Positions 35,108-44,451 of a stretch of DNA of 64,000 nt are shown in pieces (position 1 is the first letter of the stretch; the number at the start of each line of letters is the position of its first letter). The notes below the pieces were generated by a model. It was not told the origin of the DNA. It searched no databases and saw nothing but the letters and a program-made list of their open reading frames with translations. Origin of the DNA: Desulfosporosinus shakirovi. GTDB taxonomy: Bacteria > Bacillota > Desulfitobacteriia > Desulfitobacteriales > Desulfitobacteriaceae. Location of the stretch: positions 83,162-147,161 of the forward strand of contig NZ_JAJDOO010000007.1 of the NCBI RefSeq assembly GCF_020595055.1, in the 5' to 3' direction. The position numbers were made by a program, and so were the translations under genes.

Positions 35108-35187
35108 TCTTTTTCTTGCATTCCAACAAAGTAAGCCGAGCTCTCTCGATACTTTCTCTATGACTATTAGAAATCTCAAAATCGCAA

Positions 35188-37092
35188 TTATGACATATCC
35201 TCTGCTTCTTGCATCTTACGCCACAAGGTAGTCCGACTAATTCCTAAACGACGGGCCGTTTCAGTTTTATTGCCGCCACATTCCTTAAGGGCCTTCTGAA
35301 TGGAACGAATTTCCGCCAACTCAACTTCGCCACGCAGCCTCTCTTCCCGTTCAGGAATAATGACAGTCTGCTTTCGGTCCAAGCCAAGCGCCCGAGCAGT
35401 ATCATCCTCGGAAATTTCCCTTTCCCCGGTCAGCATGACTAAACGTTCCATGGCATTGCGCAATTCGCGTATGTTTCCAGGCCATGGATAGTCTAAGAGG
35501 ATTTGTTCTACTTCTCCAGAAAGCCCACCCGTACTCCGTTTCATCTTTCGACCAAATTTTTCCAAGAAATGACGGGCAATTAGTAGAATATCATTTCCAC
35601 GGTCAGCAAGCTCTGGAACCACTAAGGACAAAACATTCAAGCGATAAAACAGATCTTCTCGAAAGCTTGCCTTTTCGACCATTTCTTTAAGGTCTCGATG
35701 TGTCGCTGCCACTAGCCGAACGTTCACTGGCAAAATGCTGTTATCCCCCAAACGCATGACCTCGCCCTCTTCCAATACCCGAAGTAGGCGTGCTTGCAAC
35801 GAGGGTGCCATCTCCCCAACCTCGTCCAGAAATAAGGTTCCACCATGGGCGATCTCAAATACTCCGGCCTTGCCTCCTTTGCGAGCCCCTGTGAAAGCAC
35901 CCTCAACATAACCAAATAGTTCACTTTCTAAAAGGTTTTCTGGCAAAGCTGCACAGTTTATGGCCACGAAAGATTCACACCGTCGCGGACTGGCATTGTG
36001 AATTGCTTGAGCAAAAAGTTCCTTTCCCGATCCGGTCCTGCCATGCAAAAGGACTGTAGAATCAACTTGGGCATATTCCCGCGCCCATTTTACAGCATCG
36101 TTAATCGCTTGACTTTGCCCTATGATATGACTAAAACTATGCTTTGCAACATGTCCCCTGTCGGCTAAGGTACGCCGCACTTTATGTTCTAGACTTTGCA
36201 ACCGGTCAACGGACTGAAAGGTAGTAACTACCCCCTCTAATTTATTGTCCACTTTAATAGGGATATTATTAGCCACAACTTTAACTCGATTTATCTCCAT
36301 AATCTCCCCAACCTCTGCCTTACCCGTCTTTAAGACATTTTGACAGCGGGATTTAGGCAACACGTCAATAACCAGCTGTCCAATAGCTTTTTCAGCAGTC
36401 CATCCCGTCAGTTTCTCTGCAACCGGATTATAAACGCTAATTCTCCCTTCTTCATTCATAGCAATAACCCCGTCATAGGTGAAGTCTAAAATAGCTTTTA
36501 ATTGTTCAACACGACGTTTTTCTAACTTACGCACTGCTAAGACGCGCTTTGCTTCCGCAAAAGCGCGCTGGACGGCTTCCCTGCCAGACTTAATTACCAC
36601 CGCCTGCATGCCCAGTTTTTTCGCCGCATTTACCATAGCGATTTTACCGATCACAACTTGCACTTCAGCTGCTTTCAGAGCAGCTACCCCTTTAAGAATG
36701 TCCTCCTTCTGGTCTGCCAAGGCATACTTTACGAAACTCTCTCCGACAATCTCTTCGAAACTAACTATCTCTTGAATCATTTCTTTAACATCAACAATGC
36801 CGATGGCGCTCCCGAGTCTTTTAGCCTGTAAATACGCTTCCAAGATATCTAATCCACCAATAAGTACATCAATGACAGGTAGAGAAACTCCAGACTCTCT
36901 AATCATCCAAGCGGTAACTCCCCTGCTGACAATCACGTGGTACCCCTGCCCCTCAGCTTCTAAGGCAAGTTTCACCCCTTCCTCCATTCGGGCGACCTTA
37001 ATATCGATCTCTGAAGCATCTTCCAAACGACTGACTTCTTTAACCAAACTAGCCAGCTCTTGTAATGGTGCGATAAATAAGATTTCGGCCAT
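35188..37092 (-). CDS. Sigma-54 activator with PrpR sensor domain (PrpR/PAS/AAA+/Fis)
   Basis: 634 residues. PrpR_N sensory domain (1-190), PAS domain (about 195-300; YDGVIAMNEEGRISVYN), AAA+ core (about 325-550) with Walker A GRTGSGKE, the sigma-54-contacting ESELFGYVEGAFTGA and LFLDEVGEM, and a Fis-type helix-turn-helix at the end (GGNKTETARRLGISRTTLWRKM). PrpR domains sense catabolic small acids such as 2-methylcitrate. It should activate the adjacent sigma-54 promoter in response to the pathway substrate. GGGGGGG lies 8 nt before the ATG. Same direction as, but terminated before, the operon it controls. Confidence 0.9.
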   Translation of the reverse strand: MAEILFIAPLQELASLVKEVSRLEDASEIDIKVARMEEGVKLALEAEGQGYHVIVSRGVTAWMIRESGVSLPVIDVLIGGLDILEAYLQAKRLGSAIGIVDVKEMIQEIVSFEEIVGESFVKYALADQKEDILKGVAALKAAEVQVVIGKIAMVNAAKKLGMQAVVIKSGREAVQRAFAEAKRVLAVRKLEKRRVEQLKAILDFTYDGVIAMNEEGRISVYNPVAEKLTGWTAEKAIGQLVIDVLPKSRCQNVLKTGKAEVGEIMEINRVKVVANNIPIKVDNKLEGVVTTFQSVDRLQSLEHKVRRTLADRGHVAKHSFSHIIGQSQAINDAVKWAREYAQVDSTVLLHGRTGSGKELFAQAIHNASPRRCESFVAINCAALPENLLESELFGYVEGAFTGARKGGKAGVFEIAHGGTLFLDEVGEMAPSLQARLLRVLEEGEVMRLGDNSILPVNVRLVAATHRDLKEMVEKASFREDLFYRLNVLSLVVPELADRGNDILLIARHFLEKFGRKMKRSTGGLSGEVEQILLDYPWPGNIRELRNAMERLVMLTGEREISEDDTARALGLDRKQTVIIPEREERLRGEVELAEIRSIQKALKECGGNKTETARRLGISRTTLWRKMQEAEDMS

Positions 37093-37151
37093 TTCTTACG
37101 CCCCCCCGGTTTCGTGTTTTGCCATTGATCAACCAGTATGGCGTCTATGTC

Positions 37152-37679
37152 TTAGAATTTTGACCCATACTTATTCACGTGAACCTTATCAAACCCTAAA
37201 TCTCCCTCCAAATGAGACGACTTAGATTCGTCAGGGTATCCGATAGAAATAATCGAAGTAACTTTAAGATTCTCTGGAATGCTCAAGATCTTTCGTACGT
37301 ACTGTTCGGCCGTTTCGGATTCCAAAAACTGGCGTTCCCTAATTTGAATCCAGCATGATCCTAATCCTAAAGATGCTGAAGTTAGATGTAAAATCGTTGC
37401 CGCAATGGATGCATCTTCTATCCATACATCACTTTTCGCAGGATCAGCTAAAATAACAATGCCCATGGCAGCATCCTTTAGAAACCCTGCACCTTTTTTA
37501 CATGATGCTAACTGAGTTAATACTTCAGAATCATCGACAGCAACAAATTGCCACGGTTGGAACCCTCGCGAGGAGGGACTTAATAATGTAGCTTTTAAAA
37601 GCAATTGAACTGTGTCAACATCCAACTTTTCAGATGTGTACTTCCGAATACTGCGGCGTTTATAGAGAAGATCCAACAT
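37152..37679 (-). CDS. Nitroreductase-family FMN oxidoreductase
   Basis: 175 residues from ATG 37679 (GGGGG 7 nt upstream); a longer reading to 37772 is unsupported. Family motifs: YKRRSIRKYTSEKL at the start (FMN phosphate contact), SSRGFQPWQFVAVDD, and GLGSCWIQIRERQ near the end. Reduces nitro, quinone or flavin substrates with NAD(P)H; the physiological substrate is unknown. Its downstream end abuts the PrpR-type gene. Confidence 0.85.
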   Translation of the reverse strand: MLDLLYKRRSIRKYTSEKLDVDTVQLLLKATLLSPSSRGFQPWQFVAVDDSEVLTQLASCKKGAGFLKDAAMGIVILADPAKSDVWIEDASIAATILHLTSASLGLGSCWIQIRERQFLESETAEQYVRKILSIPENLKVTSIISIGYPDESKSSHLEGDLGFDKVHVNKYGSKF

Positions 37680-37859
37680 AATTCTACCCCCTGTCAAATT
37701 TGAACCTAGATAATAATTTTCTAATTTTATGTAAACTATATACTCATTAAGATTATATTGAACGCCCTTCATTATTTTTGCAAGCCCTGAGAAAAAAATT
37801 TTCCAAATCTACTCTCCTGTCCTTAGGTTTTTATTCTAGGAGAGAACTTTAATAGGCTG

Positions 37860-37892
37860 AAAAAAGAGACGAGGATCAGTCGTCCTCGTCTC
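37860..37892 (-). terminator. Terminator of the cobalt-transport/cbiJ operon
   Basis: GAGACGAGGA pairs with TCCTCGTCTC (37866-37892), followed leftward by six T. Confidence 0.88.
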
Positions 37893-37909
37893 AAGTGATT
37901 ATATTCATA

Positions 37910-38641
37910 TCATTTTGGCAAAGTAACATTAGCGTCTACCCAATCCAGCAATTCATGAATACTGTTGACCGTCAATCCTAAATTCAGATTGTTTCTTTTG
38001 ATAAACACAATCTCTAAACCCAATTCCAAAGCAGCAGAGATTTTCGTATCAGTCCCACCAGCAAACCCGCTGTCTCGAGTCAAAAGAATATCAGCCCCGT
38101 AAAATTTAAAGAATACTCGATTTACATCTCTAGAAAATTGCCCTTGCATAGCAACGATATTCCTTGGCGGAATGCCCATATCTTGACACTTCTGAACTAA
38201 ACGTCCCTCGGGCAGAACCCGGACAACTATACGGGCAAATCGGGCAAACGGACTTCGCACTATGCTTTCTAATTGGTGACTTCCCGTCGTGACAAAAATC
38301 GTTACAGGACGCCCTTTCTCTTGATGCAAAGCACCCACGCGCCGCTCCAATTGGAGCAACGCTTCCTCCCAATTATCTACTGGATAGATTAACGAGCTAA
38401 CAGGAATGATTGTCTCAGGTCTTTCTAAACGAAGATAAGGAATACCTCGCGGTTCACACCATTGGCGTAAAGGGGCAAACTTTACACTACTGGAAGGCGG
38501 GCTGGCATCAATGATTAATGTCGGCGAATGCAGACACATCTTTTCGCTCCACGTTTGCGTTCGTATTAGCTCAAGCCTTCTGCTATTAAGACATTCACTA
38601 ATCTCACGCGCCGCAGCTGTTTCTCCCAAAAGTAATATCAT
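37910..38641 (-). CDS. cbiJ: Precorrin-6A / cobalt-precorrin-6A reductase
   Basis: 243 residues, normal for CbiJ/CobK. Reduces the corrin ring of (cobalt-)precorrin-6A with NADPH in adenosylcobalamin synthesis. Recognised by AMQGQFSRDVN (family MQGPFS) and TRDSGFAGGTDTKISAA near the C-terminus, with the N-terminal Rossmann start LLLGETAAAREI. It is last in the cobalt-transport operon, 27 bp after cbiO, under the cobalamin riboswitch. Other corrin-ring genes are not in the window. Confidence 0.85.
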   Translation of the reverse strand: MILLLGETAAAREISECLNSRRLELIRTQTWSEKMCLHSPTLIIDASPPSSSVKFAPLRQWCEPRGIPYLRLERPETIIPVSSLIYPVDNWEEALLQLERRVGALHQEKGRPVTIFVTTGSHQLESIVRSPFARFARIVVRVLPEGRLVQKCQDMGIPPRNIVAMQGQFSRDVNRVFFKFYGADILLTRDSGFAGGTDTKISAALELGLEIVFIKRNNLNLGLTVNSIHELLDWVDANVTLPK

Positions 38642-38668
38642 TTGCTAACCTCCATAGAGATGTTCATT

Positions 38669-39529
38669 CTAAGCACTTTGTTGACCGCTCTTAGCCGGAA
38701 TGTTCTGGAATAAATCTGTTTTGGTTTTTGGTAAAGGAGCAGACGAAGGAAGCCATCCTTTTTTCACCAACTCGGTATGTGTTTCTATTAGCCAAGGAAT
38801 AGTCAAATCAGCACGTTTCACAATCTCTGGCCGAGTTAATAGCTCGCCAGGTAATCCGTGGGCGATGATTTCTCCACGGTACATTATTGCTAATCTGTCT
38901 GACCAGCTATACGCTAAATCGACGTCGTGCGTTGATAGAATAATTGTTTTACCCTCTAAGCTCAATTTCTCCAGGATTTGCATGAACTCATGAGAATGAC
39001 GAGGATCCATTCCGGCGGTTGGCTCATCAAATATAATGACTTCCGGCTCCATTGCTAATACTCCCGCGATAGAAACCCGTTTTTTCTGACCATAACTTAA
39101 CAGGTGAGTCGGTTTATCTTCAAGGTCAGTGGTTTCAGTATCTAACATGGCTTGCTTAACTCTCTCTATTACTACTTCTTCTGAAAGTCCGAGATTGAGC
39201 GGGCCAAACGAGATATCTTGCCACACACTAGCGGAAAACAACTGACTATCTGGATCTTGAAAGACAATTCCTACTTTTTTGCGCAATTCGATTAAGTCCT
39301 GTTTTTTATAAGAAATATCTTGTCCCTGATATTTAATAAAGCCCGAGTTTGGACGATAGATTCCGTTAAAATGCATAAATAAAGTAGATTTACCCGCTCC
39401 GTTTGATCCGAGAATAGCTAGTCTTTCTCCCTTTTGAACTTGCAAATTCACTTTGCGTAAAGCGCTTGTCCCATCTGGATAAGAATATTCTAGATTAACT
39501 GCTTCAAGTATGAGCTCAGACAAATTCAT
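38669..39529 (-). CDS. cbiO: Cobalt ECF transporter ATPase
   Basis: About 286 residues. Walker A GSNGAGKST, signature LSYGQKKRVSIAG, Walker B VIIFDEPTAGMD, plus the C-terminal extension typical of CbiO. Its GGAGG lies across the cbiQ stop; ATG 39529 is only 2 nt from it, whereas the TTG at 39523 (SELILEAV) is 7 nt away and may be the true start. It drives cobalt uptake with CbiM, N and Q. Confidence 0.9.
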   Translation of the reverse strand: MNLSELILEAVNLEYSYPDGTSALRKVNLQVQKGERLAILGSNGAGKSTLFMHFNGIYRPNSGFIKYQGQDISYKKQDLIELRKKVGIVFQDPDSQLFSASVWQDISFGPLNLGLSEEVVIERVKQAMLDTETTDLEDKPTHLLSYGQKKRVSIAGVLAMEPEVIIFDEPTAGMDPRHSHEFMQILEKLSLEGKTIILSTHDVDLAYSWSDRLAIMYRGEIIAHGLPGELLTRPEIVKRADLTIPWLIETHTELVKKGWLPSSAPLPKTKTDLFQNIPAKSGQQSA

Positions 39530-40299
39530 TACCTCCAAAGCAAATTCAGTATAATTAAAGGTATCTCAATCCCAGCGATAAAAAAATAATTTCTAAGGGA
39601 AATCGGCCGTTTCTGGGAAAGCACTCTAATTTCTCCATTGTACCCTCGCGCGGCCATGGTATTGTAAAGATCTTGATATTTTACAAAGACTTTACCTAGA
39701 AGAGCAGAAAAGAGCCTACTCATAGAACGAAAAGAACTTTTTAGAGAAACATAACCGGAACGAGAATACTGCGCACGCCGAATCATTGTCGCCGTTTCCA
39801 GAAAAACAAAGATAAAGCGATATATGAGTACCATCAATTCAGTAATAATGAAAGGTACTTTTAATGTATGGAGGACTGCGATCAGCTCAGTGATTGGTGT
39901 TGTCAAGGCTAGAAAATAGAGACAGGATACAGCCCCTAACGATCTGAGAAAGAGGTTAGCGGCTGTCAGTAGATCTGGGTAGTGTATCCCTATAGTAAAA
40001 CCCTTAACTGTTTGAGCCAGCCAAAATCCAGAAGAGTCGGTCGATACTGAAATTGCTATCGTTAATACACTGATTAAAAGGAAGGACATTGGAATAGCTA
40101 AAAGTCTGATTAGAACTCGAGTCGGAATACCTGCTTTAAAGACAATTCCTCCAGCCATTAAAACTAAAACGATGAATGGGGTAAGCATCGTTGAAGATGT
40201 TAGACACATGCCCATTGTAAGCATTGCAAAAAGAGACTTTTCTGCGGGATGAACGCTTTTTAGTTTATTGTTATAGGCATAAGCATCAATGGCAATCAC
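39529..40299 (-). CDS. cbiQ: Cobalt ECF transporter transmembrane (T) component
   Basis: 256 residues with five or six membrane segments. Coupling-helix motifs ARGY and the MxRRAQYSR-type region (MIRRAQYSRSGYV; MAARGYNGE) contact the ATPase. It overlaps cbiN by 4 bp. Confidence 0.9.
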   Translation of the reverse strand: MIAIDAYAYNNKLKSVHPAEKSLFAMLTMGMCLTSSTMLTPFIVLVLMAGGIVFKAGIPTRVLIRLLAIPMSFLLISVLTIAISVSTDSSGFWLAQTVKGFTIGIHYPDLLTAANLFLRSLGAVSCLYFLALTTPITELIAVLHTLKVPFIITELMVLIYRFIFVFLETATMIRRAQYSRSGYVSLKSSFRSMSRLFSALLGKVFVKYQDLYNTMAARGYNGEIRVLSQKRPISLRNYFFIAGIEIPLIILNLLWR

Positions 40300-40592
40300 G
40301 CTTGATCACTCTTATTAACAGCATGTTTGCCCTTCGAGTAGCCTAGATAATAAAAAACAAATCCACTTCCGATAGCAGCCTGCAGAGCAAACAGTAACGA
40401 TTCAATCTCGCCGCTGGGTGGTTCCCAAAACGACTCAAACCAAGGGGTGTAATCAGCATTGAGTTCCATGATCGCTTCTGAAGCCTGACCATCAGCACCA
40501 CCAAACTCGGCATCCCTCGCTATATAAAGAGGAAGAACAGCTAATAATACTACAAATCCTAGAATTATCATGTTCTTGGTAAAGAGTTTCAT
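40296..40592 (-). CDS. cbiN: Cobalt transport accessory protein
   Basis: 98 residues with two membrane helices flanking an extracytoplasmic loop ([12 protein letters not shown]...). CbiN couples to CbiM in group I cobalt ECF systems. 4-bp overlaps on both sides. Confidence 0.9.
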   Translation of the reverse strand: MKLFTKNMIILGFVVLLAVLPLYIARDAEFGGADGQASEAIMELNADYTPWFESFWEPPSGEIESLLFALQAAIGSGFVFYYLGYSKGKHAVNKSDQA

Positions 40593-41374
40593 GCTTTCAC
40601 CCCCCGTTTAATGGAAGTTATCGCTTTACCTGTGAATGCGGTTAAAACTTGCAACTCTCTTTGACTATAAACGGTAAGAATATTAAATACCATAACTGTA
40701 AGTAGTCCTTCACTTATCGCTAAAGGAATCTGAGTGACTGCAAAAATACCCATGAATTTAAGTATGGCAGCGCTTACTCCACCTGAAGCTGCGGGAAAGG
40801 CGAGACCTAACTGAATGGAGGTTGTTACATAGGTCATCAAATTCCCTAAACTTGCTGCCATGAAAATCGAGAGCCATTGGGGAGCCCCCAATTTTTTCAA
40901 TCCTTTATAGACACCATATGTGACAAAAGGTCCAACAATTCCCATAGAAAACGTATTCGCACCTAAGGTTGTTATTCCTCCGTGAGCCAACAAAAGTGCT
41001 TGGAAAATTAAAACAATCATTCCTAGAACCGTCATAGCTGCGGGTCCAAATAAAATTGCACCTAGGCCAACACCTGTAGGATGCGAGCAACTACCGGTGA
41101 CAGATGGAATTTTTAAAGCTGACAGAACAAATGCAAAGGCTCCCGCCATTCCTAATAACATTTTTAAGTTTGGGTAGAGTGTAACTGTTTGTTTAATTGA
41201 ACGCACTCCAGCAATAACAAAAGGAATCATGGCAATCCACCAGAAGGCTGCCCAGTTAAAGGGTAAGAAGCCTTCCATGATGTGCATCGCGTAAACATTA
41301 TCAGGAATAAAGATGTATATAGACATGACATAGGCTATTAATAAACCGATATGTTTTATTTTACGAAGACTCAT
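40589..41374 (-). CDS. cbiM: Cobalt ECF transporter substrate-binding component
   Basis: 261 residues. An N-terminal signal-like segment ([12 protein letters not shown]...NVYA) is followed by [10 protein letters not shown], whose Met-His N-terminus after processing coordinates Co(II). Seven-helix CbiM core includes [16 protein letters not shown]. First gene of the cbiMNQO-cbiJ operon, under a cobalamin riboswitch. Confidence 0.92.
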   Translation of the reverse strand: MSLRKIKHIGLLIAYVMSIYIFIPDNVYAMHIMEGFLPFNWAAFWWIAMIPFVIAGVRSIKQTVTLYPNLKMLLGMAGAFAFVLSALKIPSVTGSCSHPTGVGLGAILFGPAAMTVLGMIVLIFQALLLAHGGITTLGANTFSMGIVGPFVTYGVYKGLKKLGAPQWLSIFMAASLGNLMTYVTTSIQLGLAFPAASGGVSAAILKFMGIFAVTQIPLAISEGLLTVMVFNILTVYSQRELQVLTAFTGKAITSIKRGVKA

Positions 41375-41487
41375 AGTTTTAACACTCCTTCTTTACGTTA
41401 ATCATCAAACCTAATGTTTGTTGATTTAACTAACAAGATACCTTTTATGCACTGCTCCCGTATCCCCCTCTCTAATCGAAAAATAAA

Positions 41488-41537
41488 GAGATAACCCTAC
41501 ATCACTAATCCGAAGACAGCAACGTACCGGTTATCTC
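41488..41537 (-). terminator. Riboswitch expression-platform terminator
   Basis: Minus-strand GAGATAACC and GGTTATCTC enclose a 30-nt loop and are followed by TTTATTTTT, about 115 nt before cbiM. Likely terminates when adenosylcobalamin is bound. Confidence 0.6.
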
Positions 41538-41666
41538 GAACGATGCGTTCTCTTCTGCTTTCAAGTCGCGTTCGCATTTTTGAAAGCAGATCCCGCTAGA
41601 ACAAGACATTAACCTGCAGATAGTTTCCCTCGGGAAACCTATTATGTACTCAAAATAATATATAAA

Positions 41667-41687
41667 GCCCTCCATGATATGGAGGGC
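41667..41687. other. Perfect 7-bp hairpin in the cobalamin leader
   Basis: GCCCTCC / GGAGGGC with a 7-nt loop. The leftward reading through it (ALHIMEGF) resembles the mature start of CbiM. Confidence 0.55.
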
Positions 41688-41735
41688 CGAATTAACAAAA
41701 ATCCCTGCCACTCATCCATCGTGAGTTAAAGCATA

Positions 41736-41897
41736 CGAGCAGTCAGGTCTCCTGGCTTAGGTTCATCGTTTATTGCCTCCTTCCCAAGTTCCCTCAGTGG
41801 ATATGGCAAAAACTCCCCATTTACAGTGGCGGGACCGCACCGGATTCACACCGGCTTCCCTGTTTAATTTTTCTTATAAAGAAAAATTACTTGCTCG
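41736..41897 (-). promoter_or_regulatory. Cobalamin riboswitch
   Basis: Leftward reading has the B12-box architecture: AGGGAAGCCGGTGTGAATCCGG, GCGGTCCCGCCACTGT, and AAGCCAGGAGACCTG before the closing helix. The P1 arms CGAGCA (41892-41897) and TGCTCG (41736-41741) pair. It precedes cbiM and should shut cobalt uptake when cobalamin is plentiful. Confidence 0.95.
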
Positions 41898-41915
41898 AAA
41901 TATTTACTTTTTATA

Positions 41916-41944
41916 AACTTAACACGAATACTCTTCCCCGTCAA
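41916..41944 (-). promoter_or_regulatory. Promoter of the cobalamin-riboswitch operon
   Basis: TTGACG (41939-41944), 17-nt spacer, TAAGTT (41916-41921), just upstream of the aptamer. Confidence 0.5.
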
Positions 41945-41968
41945 GTAAGAATTTTTTTAACTTTATAA

Positions 41969-43633
41969 CTATTCAACCTCTTGAATAATCGGCAAAATAA
42001 CAGGTCTGCGGCGTGTTTTCTCATAAAAGTGTTTGCTTAAAGTATCTCGGATTTGATTTTTAAAGACAGCCCATTCCGTAACTCGATTCTCTCGACAACG
42101 CGCCATCGTCTGTCTAACCTTTTGTTTAGCTTCTTCTAACATAGTCTCTGACTCACGTACATAAACAAATCCTCGTGTCACAATATCCGGACCCGATACA
42201 ATAGCTCCACTTGAACGACTTATGGTCATGACGACAATTAGAATACCGTCTTGTGAAAGTTGTTTGCGATCTCGTAACACGATGTTGCCTACGTCTCCGA
42301 TCCCTAACCCGTCTATCAAGACTTTTCCAGCCATTACCTTACTGCCTAAAGCTGCCCCGTGGCGTGTAAATTCAACAACCCCACCGTTCTCAGTGATAAA
42401 AATATTTTCTCTGGGAATACCAAGTTGTTCTGCTAACTGGGCATGTTTGATCAACATGCGATACTCCCCGTGAACAGGCATAAAATATTGCGGTCGAACC
42501 ATGCTGAGCATTAATTTTTGTTCTTCCTGACTTGCATGACCCGATACGTGCATTCCTTCTGCAGATTCGTAAATCACATTCGCTCCCAATTTAAACAATT
42601 GGTCGACTGTCTTAGCTACAGATTTCTCATTGCCTGGAATTGGGCTCGCAGAAATGATCACAGTGTCTCCCGGTTGAATCGCTACATGCCGATGATCGTG
42701 GTTAGCCATGCGGGTTAACGCTGACATGGGCTCACCTTGGCTCCCAGTGGTTAAAATACAAGCCTGATTTCCCGGCAGTCCGATGATTTCATCGATATCC
42801 ATAAGGGTTCCCTCTGGAATATCTAAATACCCCAGTTCTTCAGCAATTCCAACTATATTTACCATACTTCGTCCCACAACCGCTACTTTGCGGTTAGTAT
42901 TAACTGCAGCAGTAATCGCTTGTTGGAGTCGGTATACGTTGGAAGCAAAGCTGGCAAGAATGACACGATCCTTAGCATTACGAAACGCTTCATCAATCAT
43001 TTCCCCAACATGACTTTCAGAGGGCGTAAATCCAGCTCTTTCTACATTCGTACTGTCTGACAGTAAACATAAAACTCCCTTGTCTCCCAGTTCAGAGAAT
43101 TTATGAATGTCTAATATCTCACCCGAAACAGGGGTGTGATCTAATTTAAAGTCCCCCGTTACAACAACTGTTCCTAAAGGAGAATGGATAGCGATCGAAA
43201 CTGAATCAGGTATACTGTGATTGACACGAATAAATTCAATGCGAAAAACTCCGAGCTTTATGACATCACGAGGCTGTACAACCGTTGCCTGGATATTATT
43301 TAAGTTATTCTCTTTCATCTTAGATTGTATGATCCCTAAAGTCAAACGCGTTCCAAAAACGGGCACATCCACATCTCTCAATAAATATGGCAAGGCACCG
43401 ATATGATCTTCATGTCCATGGGTTAGTAATATACCTAGAAGCATTTCTTTGTGTTCAATCAAATATGTGTAGTCTGGTATTACAATATCAATCCCCAGCA
43501 TATCTTCATCCGGAAACGCTAATCCAGCATCAACAAGCACCATCTGGTTATCATAGCGTATTACTGTCATATTCTTTCCAATTTCTCCGAGTCCGCCCAA
43601 AGGAATAATTTGCAATTTATGATCTTTTGGCAA
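41969..43633 (-). CDS. rnj: Ribonuclease J
   Basis: 554 residues. Metallo-beta-lactamase/beta-CASP RNase: LTHGHEDHIGALPY supplies the zinc ligands, VVTGDFKLDHTP the third motif, and a beta-CASP region with HVSGHASQEE near residue 370. The C-terminal domain (about 450-554) is complete. Degrades and processes mRNA from the 5' end. TTG 43633 with GGAGG 9 nt upstream is the start. Its place after dapA matches Bacillus, where the corresponding gene is rnjB. Confidence 0.93.
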   Translation of the reverse strand: MPKDHKLQIIPLGGLGEIGKNMTVIRYDNQMVLVDAGLAFPDEDMLGIDIVIPDYTYLIEHKEMLLGILLTHGHEDHIGALPYLLRDVDVPVFGTRLTLGIIQSKMKENNLNNIQATVVQPRDVIKLGVFRIEFIRVNHSIPDSVSIAIHSPLGTVVVTGDFKLDHTPVSGEILDIHKFSELGDKGVLCLLSDSTNVERAGFTPSESHVGEMIDEAFRNAKDRVILASFASNVYRLQQAITAAVNTNRKVAVVGRSMVNIVGIAEELGYLDIPEGTLMDIDEIIGLPGNQACILTTGSQGEPMSALTRMANHDHRHVAIQPGDTVIISASPIPGNEKSVAKTVDQLFKLGANVIYESAEGMHVSGHASQEEQKLMLSMVRPQYFMPVHGEYRMLIKHAQLAEQLGIPRENIFITENGGVVEFTRHGAALGSKVMAGKVLIDGLGIGDVGNIVLRDRKQLSQDGILIVVMTISRSSGAIVSGPDIVTRGFVYVRESETMLEEAKQKVRQTMARCRENRVTEWAVFKNQIRDTLSKHFYEKTRRRPVILPIIQEVE

Positions 43634-43659
43634 TCAAATCCACCTCCTATTTTTTGTAC

Positions 43660-43815
43660 TAGTATACGGGCAACCGCCTTCGGCTTGACTCTAGCCAAGT
43701 TTTCTTTACGCTACCCATAAAGTATTAACTTAACGTTATATACTTTATGAAGCATAAGGGCAACTAGGCGACCGCCTACGCCTTCGGCTTGGCACTAGCC
43801 AATTTTTCTTTATAT
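43660..43815 (+). repeat. Tandem pair of a hairpin-rich repeat
   Basis: Two related units: 43669-43711 (GGGCAACCGCCTTCGGCTTG...AGCCAAGTTTTCTTT) and 43757-43812 (GGGCAACTAGGCGACCGCC...CTAGCCAATTTTTCTTT). Between them lies an inverted repeat CATAAAGTAT / ATACTTTATG (about 43720-43753). Related sequence occurs at 13440-13580 and 51705-51735. Confidence 0.6.
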
Positions 43816-44135
43816 CTCATGTGCCTAAAAAGCTAACGGGATCCCCGTGGTTTCTTCGAAGCCCCAAAATAAAGCAACAAAAAGACGCGAAATAACATAA
43901 CGAACACAATGACGCCCAGTATTCGCCAGTACTTCGATAATCATCTATGAAACTAGCCGCACAATAAAGATACTACATTATAGCGCGAAAAACGTAGGCT
44001 TGCAAGTCAGTTCATTTTCTCTTAAAGTACCTTGATCACTGTATTTCTGACGTAGTTCATGTATTAAACACCACAATTCGGGAACTATACCTTTAAGTCG
44101 TACTTTCTGACTAGTACTAGAAAGGTGGAATAGTC
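43816..44135. other. Intergenic gap
   Basis: No supported gene. On the minus strand a hydrophobic frame (WRILGVIVFVMLF..., about 43860-43955) looks like a tiny membrane peptide but has no start codon with a ribosome-binding site. Confidence 0.35.
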
Positions 44136-44273
44136 ATGACCAATGTTGTTTGCAGCGCAACCAAATGCCATCATAACGAGGATGGCCACTGTCAACTCGA
44201 AACATTAAGTGTCACCTCCAGCATAATGGATCGTGAAGCTGAATGTGCTTTTTATGAACCGGGAGATAAATAA
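44136..44273 (+). CDS. DUF1540-type small cysteine protein
   Basis: 45 residues: VVCSATKCHHNEDGHCQ near the start and ECAFY near the end give the spaced Cys pattern of DUF1540 domains, which probably bind a metal. AAAGGTGG lies 6 nt before the ATG and a strong terminator follows. Common in clostridial spore formers; function unknown. Confidence 0.75.
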   Translation: MTNVVCSATKCHHNEDGHCQLETLSVTSSIMDREAECAFYEPGDK

Positions 44274-44313
44274 ATCCTCTATAATCTATTAATTCCCTTA
44301 TTATATCTCTTCT

Positions 44314-44354
44314 ATAAGTCATCACCTTGGTGGGTGGTGACTTATATTATTTTT
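44314..44354 (+). terminator. Terminator of the DUF1540 gene
   Basis: ATAAGTCATCACC pairs with GGTGGTGACTTAT, followed by ATTATTTTT. Confidence 0.85.
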
Positions 44355-44451
44355 AACAGGCAGGAATTTCAATAGTGCTAGAGAATACTAATTCAAAATG
44401 CAAAATATTATAAATATTTTGTGGACTATTTTATAACGAGGGAGGTTAAAG

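Noticed and set aside
43860..43955. Small hydrophobic leftward frame (WRILGVIVFVMLF...)
   Set aside because: No start codon with a ribosome-binding site; a stop lies directly upstream.
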